Shown: piece by piece, positions 33,322-44,757 of the stretch
Layout: each line of letters begins with the position of its first letter
Position numbering within the stretch: the first letter of the stretch is position 1
Source of the DNA: Gadus chalcogrammus
Taxonomy: Eukaryota; Chordata; Actinopteri; Gadiformes; Gadidae
Assembly: GCF_026213295.1 (NCBI RefSeq)
Contig: NC_079426.1
Coordinates: forward strand, 26,846,902-26,910,901
Direction of reading: 5' to 3'
DNA length: 64,000 nt
Position numbers and translations under genes: made by a program
The notes under the pieces: generated by a model
Told to the model about the DNA's origin: nothing
The model's database searches: none
What the model saw: the letters and a program-made list of their open reading frames with translations, nothing else

Positions 33322-33783
33322 TAAGGATTACGTGCGTCTCATGACGTCACAGACCATGCTGGATTTGTTTACCTTCAGCACGCTTTGTTTTCCGGTTTTC
33401 TTTTTTACAAAATAAACGAGTCACACGGCTGTGTGCTCAACGTGCGAAGTTGTGTTCTTAACTTATTGCAATTTCCACAGCCTAATTATATATATAGGTT
33501 TTGGCATAAACATAACTAGGGTGCACTGTACTATCTGCGCACACCCTTTCTGAAGCCTCTCTCTCGCTCTCTCTCTCTCTCTGTCCCTCCCGCTCTCTCT
33601 TTCTCTCTCTCTCGTACCGTTTTGTGGAGCACGTTAATTGTCTTAGAACACTCCCATTCAGAATGCATTGGTTTACATTTCGTTTTGTGTGACACGCAAA
33701 AAGTCGGACTATCGTGCTCGGGAACACGCTTCAATAGATTAACGTTCGTGCGCAGGAGCACGCAATTGCGTGATACCGGGTTG

Positions 33784-33790
33784 CATATAC
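33784..33790. repeat. 7-bp target-site duplication, right
   Basis: CATATAC, exact match of 26381-26387. Confidence 0.8.
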
Positions 33791-35482
33791 AGAGCTGCCA
33801 CAACAGCTCTGCCCATCCTCAGTAACCCCCCCCCCCCCCCCACCTTTCATTCTACGTAAATTAGTCCCATGTCCACCCCACTCCCTTCTGTATCGAAACC
33901 ACCATGTTGTATTCCTTTGAGTATGTGCCAAAGTAGTACCATTCACAATAAACATGAACATATCTGTTATAACTCTGACTTTGTAACTCTGCCTTTGTAT
34001 TCTATCAGGCCATGAGCGTGGAAGAGCCAGACCCCAAGGTCAGTTTTCTTTTTTATCATCAAATAGCTTTCTAGTGCAAAAGATTCAGAAAATGCAAACA
34101 GGTTTGTGTTGCCTGTTTCAGACTTTGAGAATGGAGGAAGAGAACCAGTGAAAACAACGGTAACATAATTTACTATACATGTGTTTCTTGTTTATAAACA
34201 TTGCGCCTGGGCACGCCAATCCGGGGCAGAAAGTCATCTACCATTATAGAATGACTATCAGAAAGCCCAGTTTAAATGTATTGTTTATTAGCTGTGGTTA
34301 GCCTACTAATCCCCCATCTATAGCCAGGAAGGCTTGCAGACACACCCTCAACATATTCCCAAACATACTTTTTTGTATATTTGAGCCTTTGTCTATCTAA
34401 TTATTTGACTTTAAGATGAAAGCTGCTTTCTAAGGTGCTAGCTATGCTTACATTACTTTACGACCTGCCACATTTGAGATGCACACGTTTGAGATGCACA
34501 CTGAACAGTCACAAAATACTCTATACTGTACAGGCTAGTAGATGTTGCTTGCTTCTTTCTGCCCCGAGTTTACACAGTGCAACAGTGATGACGTACCTGA
34601 GAAATCCATGTATTGAAGACCGGCAAATATATATAAAATGAAGGCTTGTGATGTGAACGCTATAATATGAAGGCTTTCTCATAACTATCCTCCTGTTAGT
34701 GACATTGTTCTTGTCTTGTTTCTATCAGTAACATTTATTTTAATTCATTGTTTTCTATCTCACGCAGGACCTTGAAAACATGCAGCAAGCGATCAATAAC
34801 AATATGTATTCAATCAAATTATTTGAATTATTAATCTGCTGTCTTTAATTATTTGAATTATTAATCTGCTGTCTTTTTGTTAAAGGTATAAAAGGATAAA
34901 GTAGGCTAAACTTAAGCAGGTTCCCCACGTTAAACTGCTATATGCATTACATGTCATTGTAAAATTGTAATAGGCTTTTCTTAAATGCATATGCAGTTTA
35001 CAGTTTCACGTAAGTCTATGATTAAGCTAATCAAGAGCATATTTTTAAATGAGAGGGTCGGGTGCATTATTTTTATATAAGGCCTAATATTTGAAGTCCG
35101 AGTTGCGTCATTTATGTCATTTATGCACCACTGCAACATACAGATCACTTCCGCGATTTAGAAAAGTACTAGACACACCTCCGACTACAAGTTACGCCTC
35201 AGACTACAAGTTACGCCTCCTACAAGTTACGCCTCAGACTACAAGTTACGCCTCCTATTACAAGTTACGCCTGCGTCTTGCAGGACGCAGACAGATACTA
35301 TTGGAGTAAACAGCAACGCTTTCGGCCCGCCTTTTTCAGATACACCAGTGTGATTGGTTAATGTTCTGGGCCACGGTAATTAGGGAGTGAGTATATTGCT
35401 CGTTCCCAGTGACTCGCTGAGCAAATTCAAATTGTGCTCTCGCGAGAACTCTGGAATTCCAGGGTATCAGAAAATATGAATA
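33791..35482. other. No confirmed gene; short tandem repeat
   Basis: Contains a poly-C run (about 33827-33841) and, at about 35170-35275, four to five imperfect copies of ACTACAAGTTACGCCTC. Otherwise no gene I can support. Confidence 0.5.
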
Positions 35483-35548
35483 GGGGATTATCATGCTTCC
35501 GGGTTCCATTGGCGGGATTTGTCTTCGGTGTGCATGAACACTTCAACA

Positions 35549-35884
35549 ATGGCTGAAACAAAGGCTAGATGTCACTGCTCTGTTCCACTTTGTACATCTA
35601 ACAAACAAAACCAACTCCACTTAAATTTTCATGGATTCCCGAATGAATTGAGTCTAAGGAAGAAGTGGATTCAAGCGGTTCGCCGGGATGAAGGGCCAAA
35701 CTTTAAAATAAAACAAGGTAGCACGTTTGTTTGTAGCCGGCACTTTAGTGAATCAGACTACACTAACGCTACAGCTAGCAACCAACCGGGGTCACATCAA
35801 GCGACTGAAAATCGGGTCCGTACCTTCCCATTTCCTGTGGAACAAGAAGGGAGTCTGTTTATAAAAGAGCATCTACTCGCTTAG
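35549..35884 (+). CDS. THAP-domain protein segment
   Basis: About 111 residues from the ATG at 35549. The first 75 show the C2CH zinc-binding pattern of THAP domains: CHCSVPLC, then HGFP, KWIQAVRRD and FVCSRHF. The domain would bind the element's ends. The frame closes at 35882 after KEHLLA, where family members normally continue towards the transposase. Splicing (an intron to about 36427) or a frame shift is likely here. Confidence 0.7.
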   Translation: MAETKARCHCSVPLCTSNKQNQLHLNFHGFPNELSLRKKWIQAVRRDEGPNFKIKQGSTFVCSRHFSESDYTNATASNQPGSHQATENRVRTFPFPVEQEGSLFIKEHLLA

Positions 35885-36426
35885 GCCATGACGTTCACCC
35901 AGCCCTTCCTCTGGAGCAACCGCTGCCGTGTGAATAAGAGCCGATGGAGGAGATCGCAGCTTCGGTGGTTATGACAGAACATGATTTCGGTTCTGCTCCT
36001 AAACCAGGTTTGTCAGTGTTTGTTAGTGTTCTGAAATATTGGCCTACTAGTACCCCATACTGTTCTTAAACCACCTACCTGACAGGATGTTCTTCCTATG
36101 GTTTAATCACAGAATGGGCTCTTAGTAGGTTATACCGAGGAGGTAGGTCAACTTTTCAGAACTCGGGCACAAAATGTTTAGTCTTATTGATGTCCCAGCA
36201 TTTGACCAAACCACAATGTGACAAGCTTCATCAAAAGTACAAATGTTGCATTTTATATCTTACTTAATTAAATGTAAAGGTGAATATTGAGCTATAAAAA
36301 GCAAATTTTAAAAGCAATATTGAGCTACAAAAAGCAATTTCTTTAGAGGTCCAAACTACTTCCAATATGCAAGTCACAGCCAAAATCTGGGTCAGATGTT
36401 TTAATTTTTTTTCTCATCTCATACAG

Positions 36427-37560
36427 TTGCACTGGGTGCTGCTGCTGCACGCATACAGCAATTGGAACAAACAGTCAAGGAGCTGACGAGAGCTGTCACA
36501 GCTGAAAGTAGTTCAAGTGCCTTTTTCACAGATTTTGTGTCTCAGACAAGGACATCCTTTTTTACACCAGATTCGCATCAAGAGATGTTTTTTGTGACTT
36601 CTGGGAGGCTATTCAACCAGCTGCCTCCGTGTTGGTTTATTGGTCGAAAGCTCAGAAAAAGAAACAAACATTTGAACCCATTTCTCCCAGTCCAACGTGT
36701 AGACTGCAACTGGTTGAGTTTTTTCTCTTCTGCTGCCGGGTTGCTGCAGGCCTGCAAGAGAAGGTGCTGGCTGACACACTCAGGTCAGTGTGTCCACTGT
36801 CTCCCATGTTGCTATACCGTGTGCCAACTACCGTTACCTGCTCCTTGGCTCCCTCCCCATCTGGATGAGTAAACAGCAAGTCAAGAACACCATGCCAAGC
36901 AAATTTGTGCAGTACAGTCCAGATGTTCGGGTAATCATCGACTGCACCGAGGTGCGATGCCAGAATCCATCATCCCTCACCCTCCAGTCTGAGTTTTTCT
37001 CATCTTACAAGAACACAACAACCTTTAAGGCCTTGATTGGGATTGCCCCTTGTAGTGCTGTGACTTTTGTGTCAAGTCTCTTCACCGGCTCCATCTCCGA
37101 CCGAGAGCTGACTGAACGAAGTGGACTGCTGGATTTACTGGAGCCAGGAGATGGCTGCATGGCAGACAAGGGTTATACCATCGTGGGGCAACGCTGATTA
37201 TACCACCCTTCAAGATGACAGGTAGGCATGAAAGGAATGAACATTTCAAATTAAAACTGTGACCCAAATGTGACCATTAAGATATGTAGACAAAGGTTTA
37301 AGATGGACTGAAGCACTCACAATAATAATACTAATTAACTTATCTCTAACCACTGCGCAGTTCACCGAAGAGGATGCTCTGAAAACACAAGCAATCGCCT
37401 GACTTCGAATCCTCGTAGAAAGAGCAATACGCTGAGTCAAGGAATACCGCATCTGGGAACGCACTGTCCTCTCACCTTGTCTGGGACAGTCAACCAGCTG
37501 TGGACAGTCTGCTGTGTGATAACCAACTTCCAAGGACAACTTGATTTAAAAGGCTACACC
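36427..37560 (+). pseudogene. DDE_Tnp_4-type transposase, broken
   Basis: Pieces in several frames include a helical start (MEQTVKELTRAV), a helix-turn-helix region ([17 protein letters not shown]), then [15 protein letters not shown] with the first catalytic aspartate, MADKGYTIV with the second, and RILVERAI with the glutamate after a short intron or deletion (about 37222-37361). Frame shifts occur near 36620, 36790 and 37185. Two in-frame TGA codons near 37403 and 37433 stand where arginine (CGA) is expected, consistent with CpG decay. Confidence 0.75.
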
Positions 37561-38313
37561 CCTGTTGAATAGTGTTTCTACTCAAATGTACCATAAATAT
37601 TAAATATAATATATAAATATTAAAACGAGAGACACTGAACATTTGGAGTGGTCCATTCATTTTTTCCGGAGCTGTAATTCTCTACACTGAAAACATTGTA
37701 TATATTGAATGACATGTATGTAATTGAATGAGAAGTCTTTCATCTATAATCAATTTTAAAGTCCAGTCAGTCCATCCTGAAAGTATTCAAAATAATGTTA
37801 ATATGTAATTTAGTAAATGATGTACTCAGAAAAAGGGAATGAATTAAATCCTTTTATTCTTTCAGTTCCTTTATTCATTCAGTTAATTTCCCATTTGTCT
37901 CACTTTCTGCTGAAAATACACATTCATATATGTACCAAAGAAGTCTACCTTATTTTTCATCTCTTTTATCATTTCATCATCCCTCCAGACTGAGCTGACA
38001 CCAAACTGACGTTAGCATAAGCCAACCTACCTAGCGTAAGCTAGCTAGCAGACACTCACCTTCGTAGTTGATATATTTCTTGAAAAATAAACTATCCCTT
38101 GTCCAGTTTGGAGCGGGCTGTTATGGAGTGTTGTTCGGTAAGTCTGTGAACGTCAGAAAACGTGACTTTGGGTACATTTACCAGGGATGTCGTGAAAGTG
38201 AACTGCCGGTCCTCCATCATAGGTTCGCCAGAGTGATGAGTGATTCACCGGATGTCACAGTGCACAAAGATCACCGATTGCGGAAGTACTACGTATCAGC
38301 GTGATAATCCCCC

Positions 38314-39360
38314 ATTGAAAACCATTATTGTAGTTTAAATCATCCACGTTTTCAAAAGCTCTTCTAAATTCAACTAGAAATATGACCGTTCAATTTACTT
38401 TTTGCTACATTAAAAGGTACAGTGTAGAATTGAATGGCATCCAGTATAACGGATTTGGCAGACATTGAATATAATATCCATAAGTTTGTTTTCATTCGTT
38501 TAAAATCCCATGAAAATCGGCAGTTTTGCTGTGGTTATCTTTGACTGAGCCTTTAAATCTACATTGGGAGCGTCTTCCACTGGAGCTGCCATATGGCTCC
38601 ACCCAGAGCTACAGAGAGAGAGAGTTGCGACACTTCCATTGGACTCCGTTGTAGCGCCTACTTCCGGGGTATGGAGCCTCGAATAGTTCCAAACAACCAT
38701 TTTACGGCGTAGGAGACCGTTCATTTCCATTGCTGGCAGCCGAGTAACTTCTGAGGTAAATTGATTAAATAGCTACCTCTTTCGAATTGTCAACTGTCTA
38801 TATTGTATCAGAGGCCCTTTATGATGCATATACTGATCTTTATTTGTAAATGCACAGCGTAATTATATATATATTTATCTTGGTAGACGACCGAATGCTT
38901 GCTAGTTTGTTAGCTCAACTTCACCATCTGTGAAGGTATCTCCAGGGGTAAATTGATTAAATAGCTACCTCTTTTGAATTGTCAACTGTCTATATTGTAT
39001 CAGGACCTTTATGATGAATATATTGATATTTATTTGTATATGCACAGCTTAATTATATATATTTTTATCTTGGTAGACGACCGATTGCCTGCTAGTTTGT
39101 TAGCTCGACTGCACCATGTGATGGTATCTACACCAACAATTACAAAGTTCAGTACTAGTGAATCTAACTTTTATTTAGTTAGTTATTTATGTTGGATTAC
39201 TAGACATAATTTAGGTTGATTTAAGGACGGGTTTTATGATGCAATAGCTAGTAGAAATAACAGTGTTTGTTTAATTATATCCTGGAAAGGGTGATGTTCA
39301 GCACATGAAGCCCTACAGATGCCGCCGATTCAACAATGCTGATTATGATGGGCGGTCAAT
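38314..39360. repeat. Tandem duplication of about 190 bp within gene-free DNA
   Basis: The block GGTAAATTGATTAAATAGCT at about 38755 recurs at about 38947; both copies run through TTGTCAACTGTCTATATTGT and TCTTGGTAGACGACCGA to TTTGTTAGCTC, ending near 38940 and 39128. The rest of the interval shows no gene. Confidence 0.75.
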
Positions 39361-40603
39361 TTAACCTGTATGGCTTTTTCGTTTTAACTTCTTGTTGAGT
39401 GAATTGTTTCTCTTTCTTAGTGCCAAATTGATTCTCTTTCTTAGTGCCAAATTGATTCTTTTTTGTTTTGCAATAGCCCTCTCTGCTCTCCTTCTCATTA
39501 AATTTTCCTTTTCTAGTTGCCTTATTAGGTCCTCCACAGTCGCCCCATCAGTCCCTGGCAGTCTGGTCCCTGGAGCAGCTGGCCCTGGCAAAAGTTATTC
39601 CTTCACTGTTGACCCCTGACTGACTGGCCCTCGGCACACAAATCCCTGGATCACCCGCCACTGGATCACCTGCCACTGGATCACCTGCCCCTGGCAATGT
39701 GGCCTCTTGATTGCTCGCTCTGTCTCCTGTGATGTCCTTTTCAACGCTCTTGAAATCCACCTAAATTTCTCCCTCAATCTCTGTCACAATTACAAGGTAA
39801 TGTTGCTGTTATATGTATTTTGCCTTTGCATTTGCAACTACTGTCATCTCCAATGTAAGAAAATGAATTAAAGCAAAACATTTCTGTAATGTGAATTAAA
39901 TCATCTGCCACAATCAGAAACCAATACAATTTATAAATGGATCTACCGGCAATTGTTAATTGGGTAGAAATGTGTCGATTATCTACATTGTGTGCAAATC
40001 CTCAGAGAATCCCTGCCTTCTGGTTGTTTTTTAAACTGAATGTACAAATATGAATTATGTAATCTCATTAGGAGTGTAGTCTATCCTTGAATTACATGAA
40101 ATGGGGAATATTGTTAGCTGCATGGATCATACCGAAGTTTAATTTGGCGCAATATGCGTGGTCCGTTGCACTTGGTTCCGGAGGCACCCTCACAGAAGGG
40201 GGTTTCCTCCTCTTCGGTTTAGGGCGATCGATGAAAACTGTTGGGCCTGCATCGGGCCTCAACTTCAACATCCTATCTACTTTTGTAGCTTTGAATTGGT
40301 CATTTTCAAAGTGTACCTGTAGGTAGGTAGACTTTAATATCAGTTTCCATTGCACTTCAAATATCATTGGAAAGTCATAATTCTCTACACTTATTATTAT
40401 AATAAACTAATTATTATGCCCTTTGAAATGCTAGCAAGTGATCTGAACATTACGTTACATCGTTTTTGACTGTTGCTGACTGTCAATAAGTTTTGACGGC
40501 TGACCATTGCCATCCATTTCTCCCTGCGCTCTTGGTCCTTGGGGAAGCCGTGATAACCCTTCTCGGACCGATTGGAGCATCCAAATGCTGCACAGCCAAC
40601 CAT
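39361..40603 (-). pseudogene. THAP-domain gene relic, three exon-like pieces
   Basis: On the minus strand, 40603-40470 encodes a THAP start (MVGCAAFGCSNRSEKG, HGFPKDQERREKWMAMV). A piece from about 40326 to 40092, preceded by a CTACAG acceptor, continues with VHFENDQFKATKV and LKPDAGPTVF-like sequence. A third piece (about 39770-39361) holds a lysine-rich coiled segment with a tandem repeat of KRINLALR. I cannot join the exons in a consistent phase and the third piece needs a frame change near 39590, so I treat it as broken. Confidence 0.45.
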
Positions 40604-40816
40604 GGTATGACCATTGATCTATAAAATGTTAGTTGTAACCAATGAACCATGACACCATTGAAGATCACAGAGCGGGTAACAACTGTTCCTCAACCACTTA
40701 TGCCCCGACTTTTGAGAATAGGTTAGAGGTCAGAGTTCATGACCAAACGAGGATCCTCCCTCCTAAACCCATTTTGAATTTGCTAGGGCTATTCTAAGTA
40801 TTGTAATGGCATAAAG

Positions 40817-41781
40817 CAGGGGTTTTCAAAGTGTGAGAGAGTGAGCCCCCCCTCAGAGAAAAAAATTCAGCTGAGCCCCCCCCCCCCCAATTTTTTTTTC
40901 TAAATACCTGTGTTTTGAAAGCTATTTTAATTATTTTACACATTTCAAACATCTCCGATCATAATTTTAAAACATTTGGAACATATTTTTGAAACATTTG
41001 AAACATATTTTTGAAACATATTTCTGAAACATTACATCTTTTTGCGTTTTTAAACAACAAAATGTAACAACTTTATCTAAGCATGTTTTAGCTTAACCTT
41101 TTTTAAATACATTTGAACATCTTAATCTGTGTAAACTGCCAGTTTACAGATTCATTCAGGGTCCCCGACTCTGAATTTTCTGAGTCGAATCAGATCTGCC
41201 TTTTCAGTCCAGAGATTCGACTATTCGGCGGGGTTTGTTTACCGGCGTTGCTATGGTGACCTCAATTATTATAACCAACTGAAAACGACGCCGGTTTGAA
41301 ACTAAAACTGTGATTCTGAAAAAAGTATAAATGCTATCAAAATTCCGTTTAGATAGTATTGAAGATACAAGTGTGTAGATTTGTTTAATGGTTTGAACGA
41401 AGGTAAACGGTTGAAAAAGGAATGAGTTACGATGTCTAGAAGTAGGTGTATCAGAATGGGCTGACGTTTTCAATGAAAACAGCTGAAAACGAAGCAGTAT
41501 GAAACTAAAACTGTGATTCTGAAGACATTTTAAATTATATCGAAATTCTGTTTCGATATTATTGAAGATACAAGTGTGTAGATTTGTTAAATGGTTTGCA
41601 CGAAGATAAACGGTTGAAAATTGATTTAGTTATGTTACTTCTACAGTTGAAGTACGACTGATGATTTGAATCATCGTCTTTCAGGGTTTTCTTCGGGTTT
41701 ATTTTTTTCTCACGTCGCGCCCCCCCTGAAGAACTCTGGCGCCCCCTAGGGGGGGCGCGCCCCACAGTTTGAAAACCACTG
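40817..41781. mobile_element. hAT-like non-autonomous element
   Basis: Left end CAGGGGTTTTCAAAGTGTG, right end the complement of CAGTGGTTTTCAAACTGTG. The right flank GTCTACAG fits the usual hAT 8-bp target pattern (nTnTAnAn), but the left flank GCATAAAG matches it at only five of eight places. Interior AT-rich with repeated GAAACAT words. It abuts the broken end of the minus-strand L2. Confidence 0.68.
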
Positions 41782-42247
41782 GTCTACAGTGTCGAATGCA
41801 GCACTGAGGTCTAGTAGCATTAGTATTGAGGTTTTGCCAGAGTCTGTGTTAAGACGGATGTCGTTTACAACTTTAATGAGGGCGGTCTCAGTGCTGTGCA
41901 GGGGTCGAAATCCTGATTGGAAGGTGTCATAACAACCAGTTGATGCCAGGAAGTGATTAAGTTGCTGGAGGACAACTTTCTCAATGATTTTACTTATGAA
42001 GGGCAGATTTGATATTGGTCTGTAGTTGTTAATAATAGAGGTATCTAGGCTCCGCTTTTTTAAAAGGGGTTTAATAACTGCAGTTTTCAGGGCTTTTGGG
42101 AAGTTGCCTGACTGGAGAGAGTTGTTAACTATCTGCAATATGTCTATTGCTAGGCAGTCAAAAACATTCTTAAAGAGGTTGGTAGGTAAAGAATCAAGGC
42201 AACAGGCGGATGGCTTTAGTTGTGTAACAGTTTCCACAAGAGTTTTA
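41782..42247 (-). pseudogene. L2(minus) ORF2: RT N-terminal part
   Basis: Reads [64 protein letters not shown] and [14 protein letters not shown], i.e. RT fingers and motif A with its aspartate. The YADD box and thumb are missing because the sequence ends at the hAT-like element. The reading frame in this piece is open. Confidence 0.85.
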
Positions 42248-43533
42248 AGGTGCGAACACACCAAGCGCGTACCTCGCGTACCATGTACGCGCGTAACGCA
42301 GCTAAAATGTTGCTTGACCATTTTGTGTCAAAAATAGTCAGATACGCGCGTACGCATACGCACGTAGATGAGACCGCCCAAAACTCCCCCCCCCCCCCCA
42401 GCCTGTGGCTGCGCTGGATTTAGGAGTCCGAGGAAGGAAACCCAAACGCCGCCGTGTTTGGGTGGATGATAGAGCTTGGATCGGGTTAGATTAAATAATC
42501 TCGAATATAAATAACAATAATCGGGTTAAATAACTGGTGTGTTTCCAGCATTCGTAGTGTTGATCAGCAGAGAAATAGTCCGCCAAGACGTTGAGGTTGT
42601 ATAGCAATCAGAGACTCTGTCCATGCAAGTGAACGGAGCGTTCACTCTTCGTCATAACTATCAAACCAAACATCCTTAACATTCACCGAGCGAACATTAT
42701 GAAAGTAAAATGCACATTTCTCGCTAGAAATGTTTCCATAAACGCATTTAATGGCGTAACTATGTTACTATTTCCACCCAGAATAAAGAAAGTTGCTGGC
42801 CGTGGCTGCCATGGACATGGCTGCGCTGGAGTCCGAGGTAGGAAACCCAAACGCCGCCGTGTTTGGGTGATAGAGTTTAGATCGGGTTAGATTAAATAAT
42901 CTCGGATATAAATAACAATAATCGGGTTAAATAACTTCACATGGTGTGTCTGGTGTGTTTCCAGCATTCGTAGTGTTGATCAGCAGATATATAGTCCGCC
43001 AAGACGTTGAGGTTGCTTAGTAACCAGAGACTCTGTCCATGCAAGTGAACGGAGCGTTCCCTCTTCGTCATAACTATCAAACCAAACATCCTTCACATTC
43101 ACCGAGCGAACATTATGAAAGTAAAATGCACATTTCTCGCTAAAAATGTTTCCATAAAAGCATTTAATGGCGTAACTATGTTACTATTTCCACACAGAAT
43201 AAAGAAAGATGTCGGCCGTATGCTTCTGTCCAAGCTCACTACTCTCTGCCAGTGACGTCGGGTCAAGCTCAACGCTGATTGGCTATTGCGGCGCGTATGA
43301 GCGTAAAAAGTTCAATTTTTTTAACTCCTCGCGTACGCGCGTATATGTACGCGCGTATATATACGCGCGTATATATACGCGCCTCATACGCCCCTAACGC
43401 GAGTAAAATGTTGCTTATACGCATGTAACGTGTGTACGCGTCTCATACGCGCGTAAACCAATGGTTCCCTATGGAAAAAATGGCGATTTTATACGCGAGG
43501 TACGTGAGATACGCGTCTGGTGTGGCCGCACCT
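42248..43533. mobile_element. PIF/Harbinger-type MITE, copy 2, TTA duplication
   Basis: Ends AGGTGCG and CGCACCT with a TTA duplication on both sides (42245-42247 and 43534-43536). TACGCGCG-rich termini match the 7944-8973 element. Inside, the TTTCTCGCTA module occurs twice (about 42618-42800 and 43035-43215). Taking out the insert and one TTA restores the L2 ORF2 frame exactly, confirming the boundaries. Confidence 0.9.
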
Positions 43534-44757
43534 TTAGAGTCAATAACATTAAAGCATGCCATCCCTGCCACGTTACTTTTGCCTGAACAGGGTGGTAGTC
43601 CAACATTTTTGTTTGAAGTGGAGATATTGATGGCGCGTCTGATGCCTTCAATTTTATCAGTATAAAAAGCTGCAAACTCATTGCATTTCTGCGTGGAATG
43701 GAGATCAGGTGGAATTTGTGTTGGGGGGTTGGTCAGTCTGTCAACAGTTGCAAATAGGGTTTTTGCATTATTATTATTGGATTTAATGATATTGGAGAAA
43801 AAATTTTCTCTAGCACTTTTTAAGTCTGAATTGTAGGCACGGAGGCTCTCTTTGTAGATATCATGGTGAATTTGAAGTTTTGTTTTACGCCAGATGCGTT
43901 CAACCTTCCTGCATTCTTTTTTCTGTGCTGTTACAGAGGCAGCTTTTCTCCAGGGTGCCTTTTGCTTTCCAGAAATCGTTTTAACCTTATAAGGTGCAAT
44001 GACATCCATGATTTTCAAATTTTTCAAATTAAAGTTTTCTACAAGATCATCAGCAGAACATGGGTTGAGAGGTGGTAGTAAGGAGATGGCCTTTCTAAAA
44101 AGTACATACGATTCTTCATTGATATACCGTTTTTTGACAGTATTTGATTTTGTCTGTATGTCGGGAATAAAAGATATATTAAAGAAAACACAAAAGTGGT
44201 CAGACAAGGAAGGATCAGTCACAGAGAGATCAGAAACATTGAGGCCCTTTGTGATAACCAGGTCTAGAGTGTGGCCCTTACAATGAGTAGTCTCTTTCAC
44301 ATGTTGGGACAGTTCAAATGTGTCCAAAATGGTAAAAAGTTTTTTTGCACACTTGTCATTCAAATCATCAGTATGAAAATTGAAGTCACCAGTTATAACT
44401 AGACAGTCAAAGTCTGTGGAGAAGCTAGACAATAATTCTGTGAATTCATCGAAAAAATTTGCAGAGTATGTGGGTGGCCTGTAAATAATTAATAGGAGAA
44501 CTCTGGGGGAGCATTTCAATACAGCACAAAGGTATTCGAATGATGGAAAATCACCAAATAACATCTGTTTCCCCTGAAAATCATTTTTAAATATAACAGC
44601 AACCCCTCCACCTCTTTTTCCAGATCTACATGCATCAAAAAAGTTATAGTTGGGAGGAGCTGTCTCTATCAGAACGGTTGCACTGTTATTTTGTTCCAGC
44701 CATGTTTCAGTTAAAAACATAAAATCCAGTTTAGAGGTGGTAATAAAATCATTAACT
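43534..44757 (-). pseudogene. L2(minus) ORF2: endonuclease and linker
   Basis: Apurinic endonuclease-like domain with FMFLTETWL, GGGVAVIF, VLLLIIYRPP, CLVITGDFNFHTDD and SDHFCVFF, followed by a basic linker (KAPWRKAASV, RKVERIWRKTK) leading into the RT. The N-terminal 70 codons are on the far side of the plus-strand L2 (47207-47472). The frame is open throughout this piece. Confidence 0.85.

Larger units (their letters stand above)
26388..33783. mobile_element. Giant foldback element: 7.4-kb palindrome with 7-bp TSD
   Basis: Left arm 26388-29828 and right arm 29873-33783 are reverse complements, mostly matching base for base, with a central loop of about 44 bp. Outer ends begin CAACCCGGTATCACGC. 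The duplication CATATAC on both sides shows it moved or was inserted as one unit. Arms differ by a MITE in the right arm, about 105 bp around 32697-32800 present only on the right, a 31-bp tandem copy near 32563-32620, a 43-bp segment near 29711-29755 present only on the left, and microsatellite lengths. There is no transposase; the longest shared frames (about 60 codons) are probably chance. Very long terminal repeats with 7-bp duplications recall Galileo, a foldback member of the P superfamily in Drosophila; kinship here is hypothesis only. Confidence 0.85.
35483..38313 (+). mobile_element. THAP plus DDE transposon, decayed
   Basis: Left end GGGGATTATCATGC matches the reverse complement of the right end GGGGATTATCACGC. 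Between them on the plus strand lie a THAP-domain frame and the pieces of a DDE_Tnp_4-type transposase. This gene content is known from ISL2EU/Harbinger-related elements of fish; superfamily not settled because no clear target duplication is seen. Confidence 0.62.

Noticed and set aside
26381..33790. Palindrome as a Helitron or Polinton/Maverick
   Set aside because: No Rep/helicase, polymerase or integrase genes; arms are far too long and a 7-bp duplication does not fit Helitrons (none) or Polintons (6 bp).
34009..34170. Two small exon-like segments (GCCATGAGCGTGGAAG... and ACTTTGAGAATGGAG...) with AG before and GT after
   Set aside because: They are 30-40 bp, lead to a stop within a few codons of the second piece, and no larger exon or recognisable protein follows. 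Splice dinucleotides alone are too weak.
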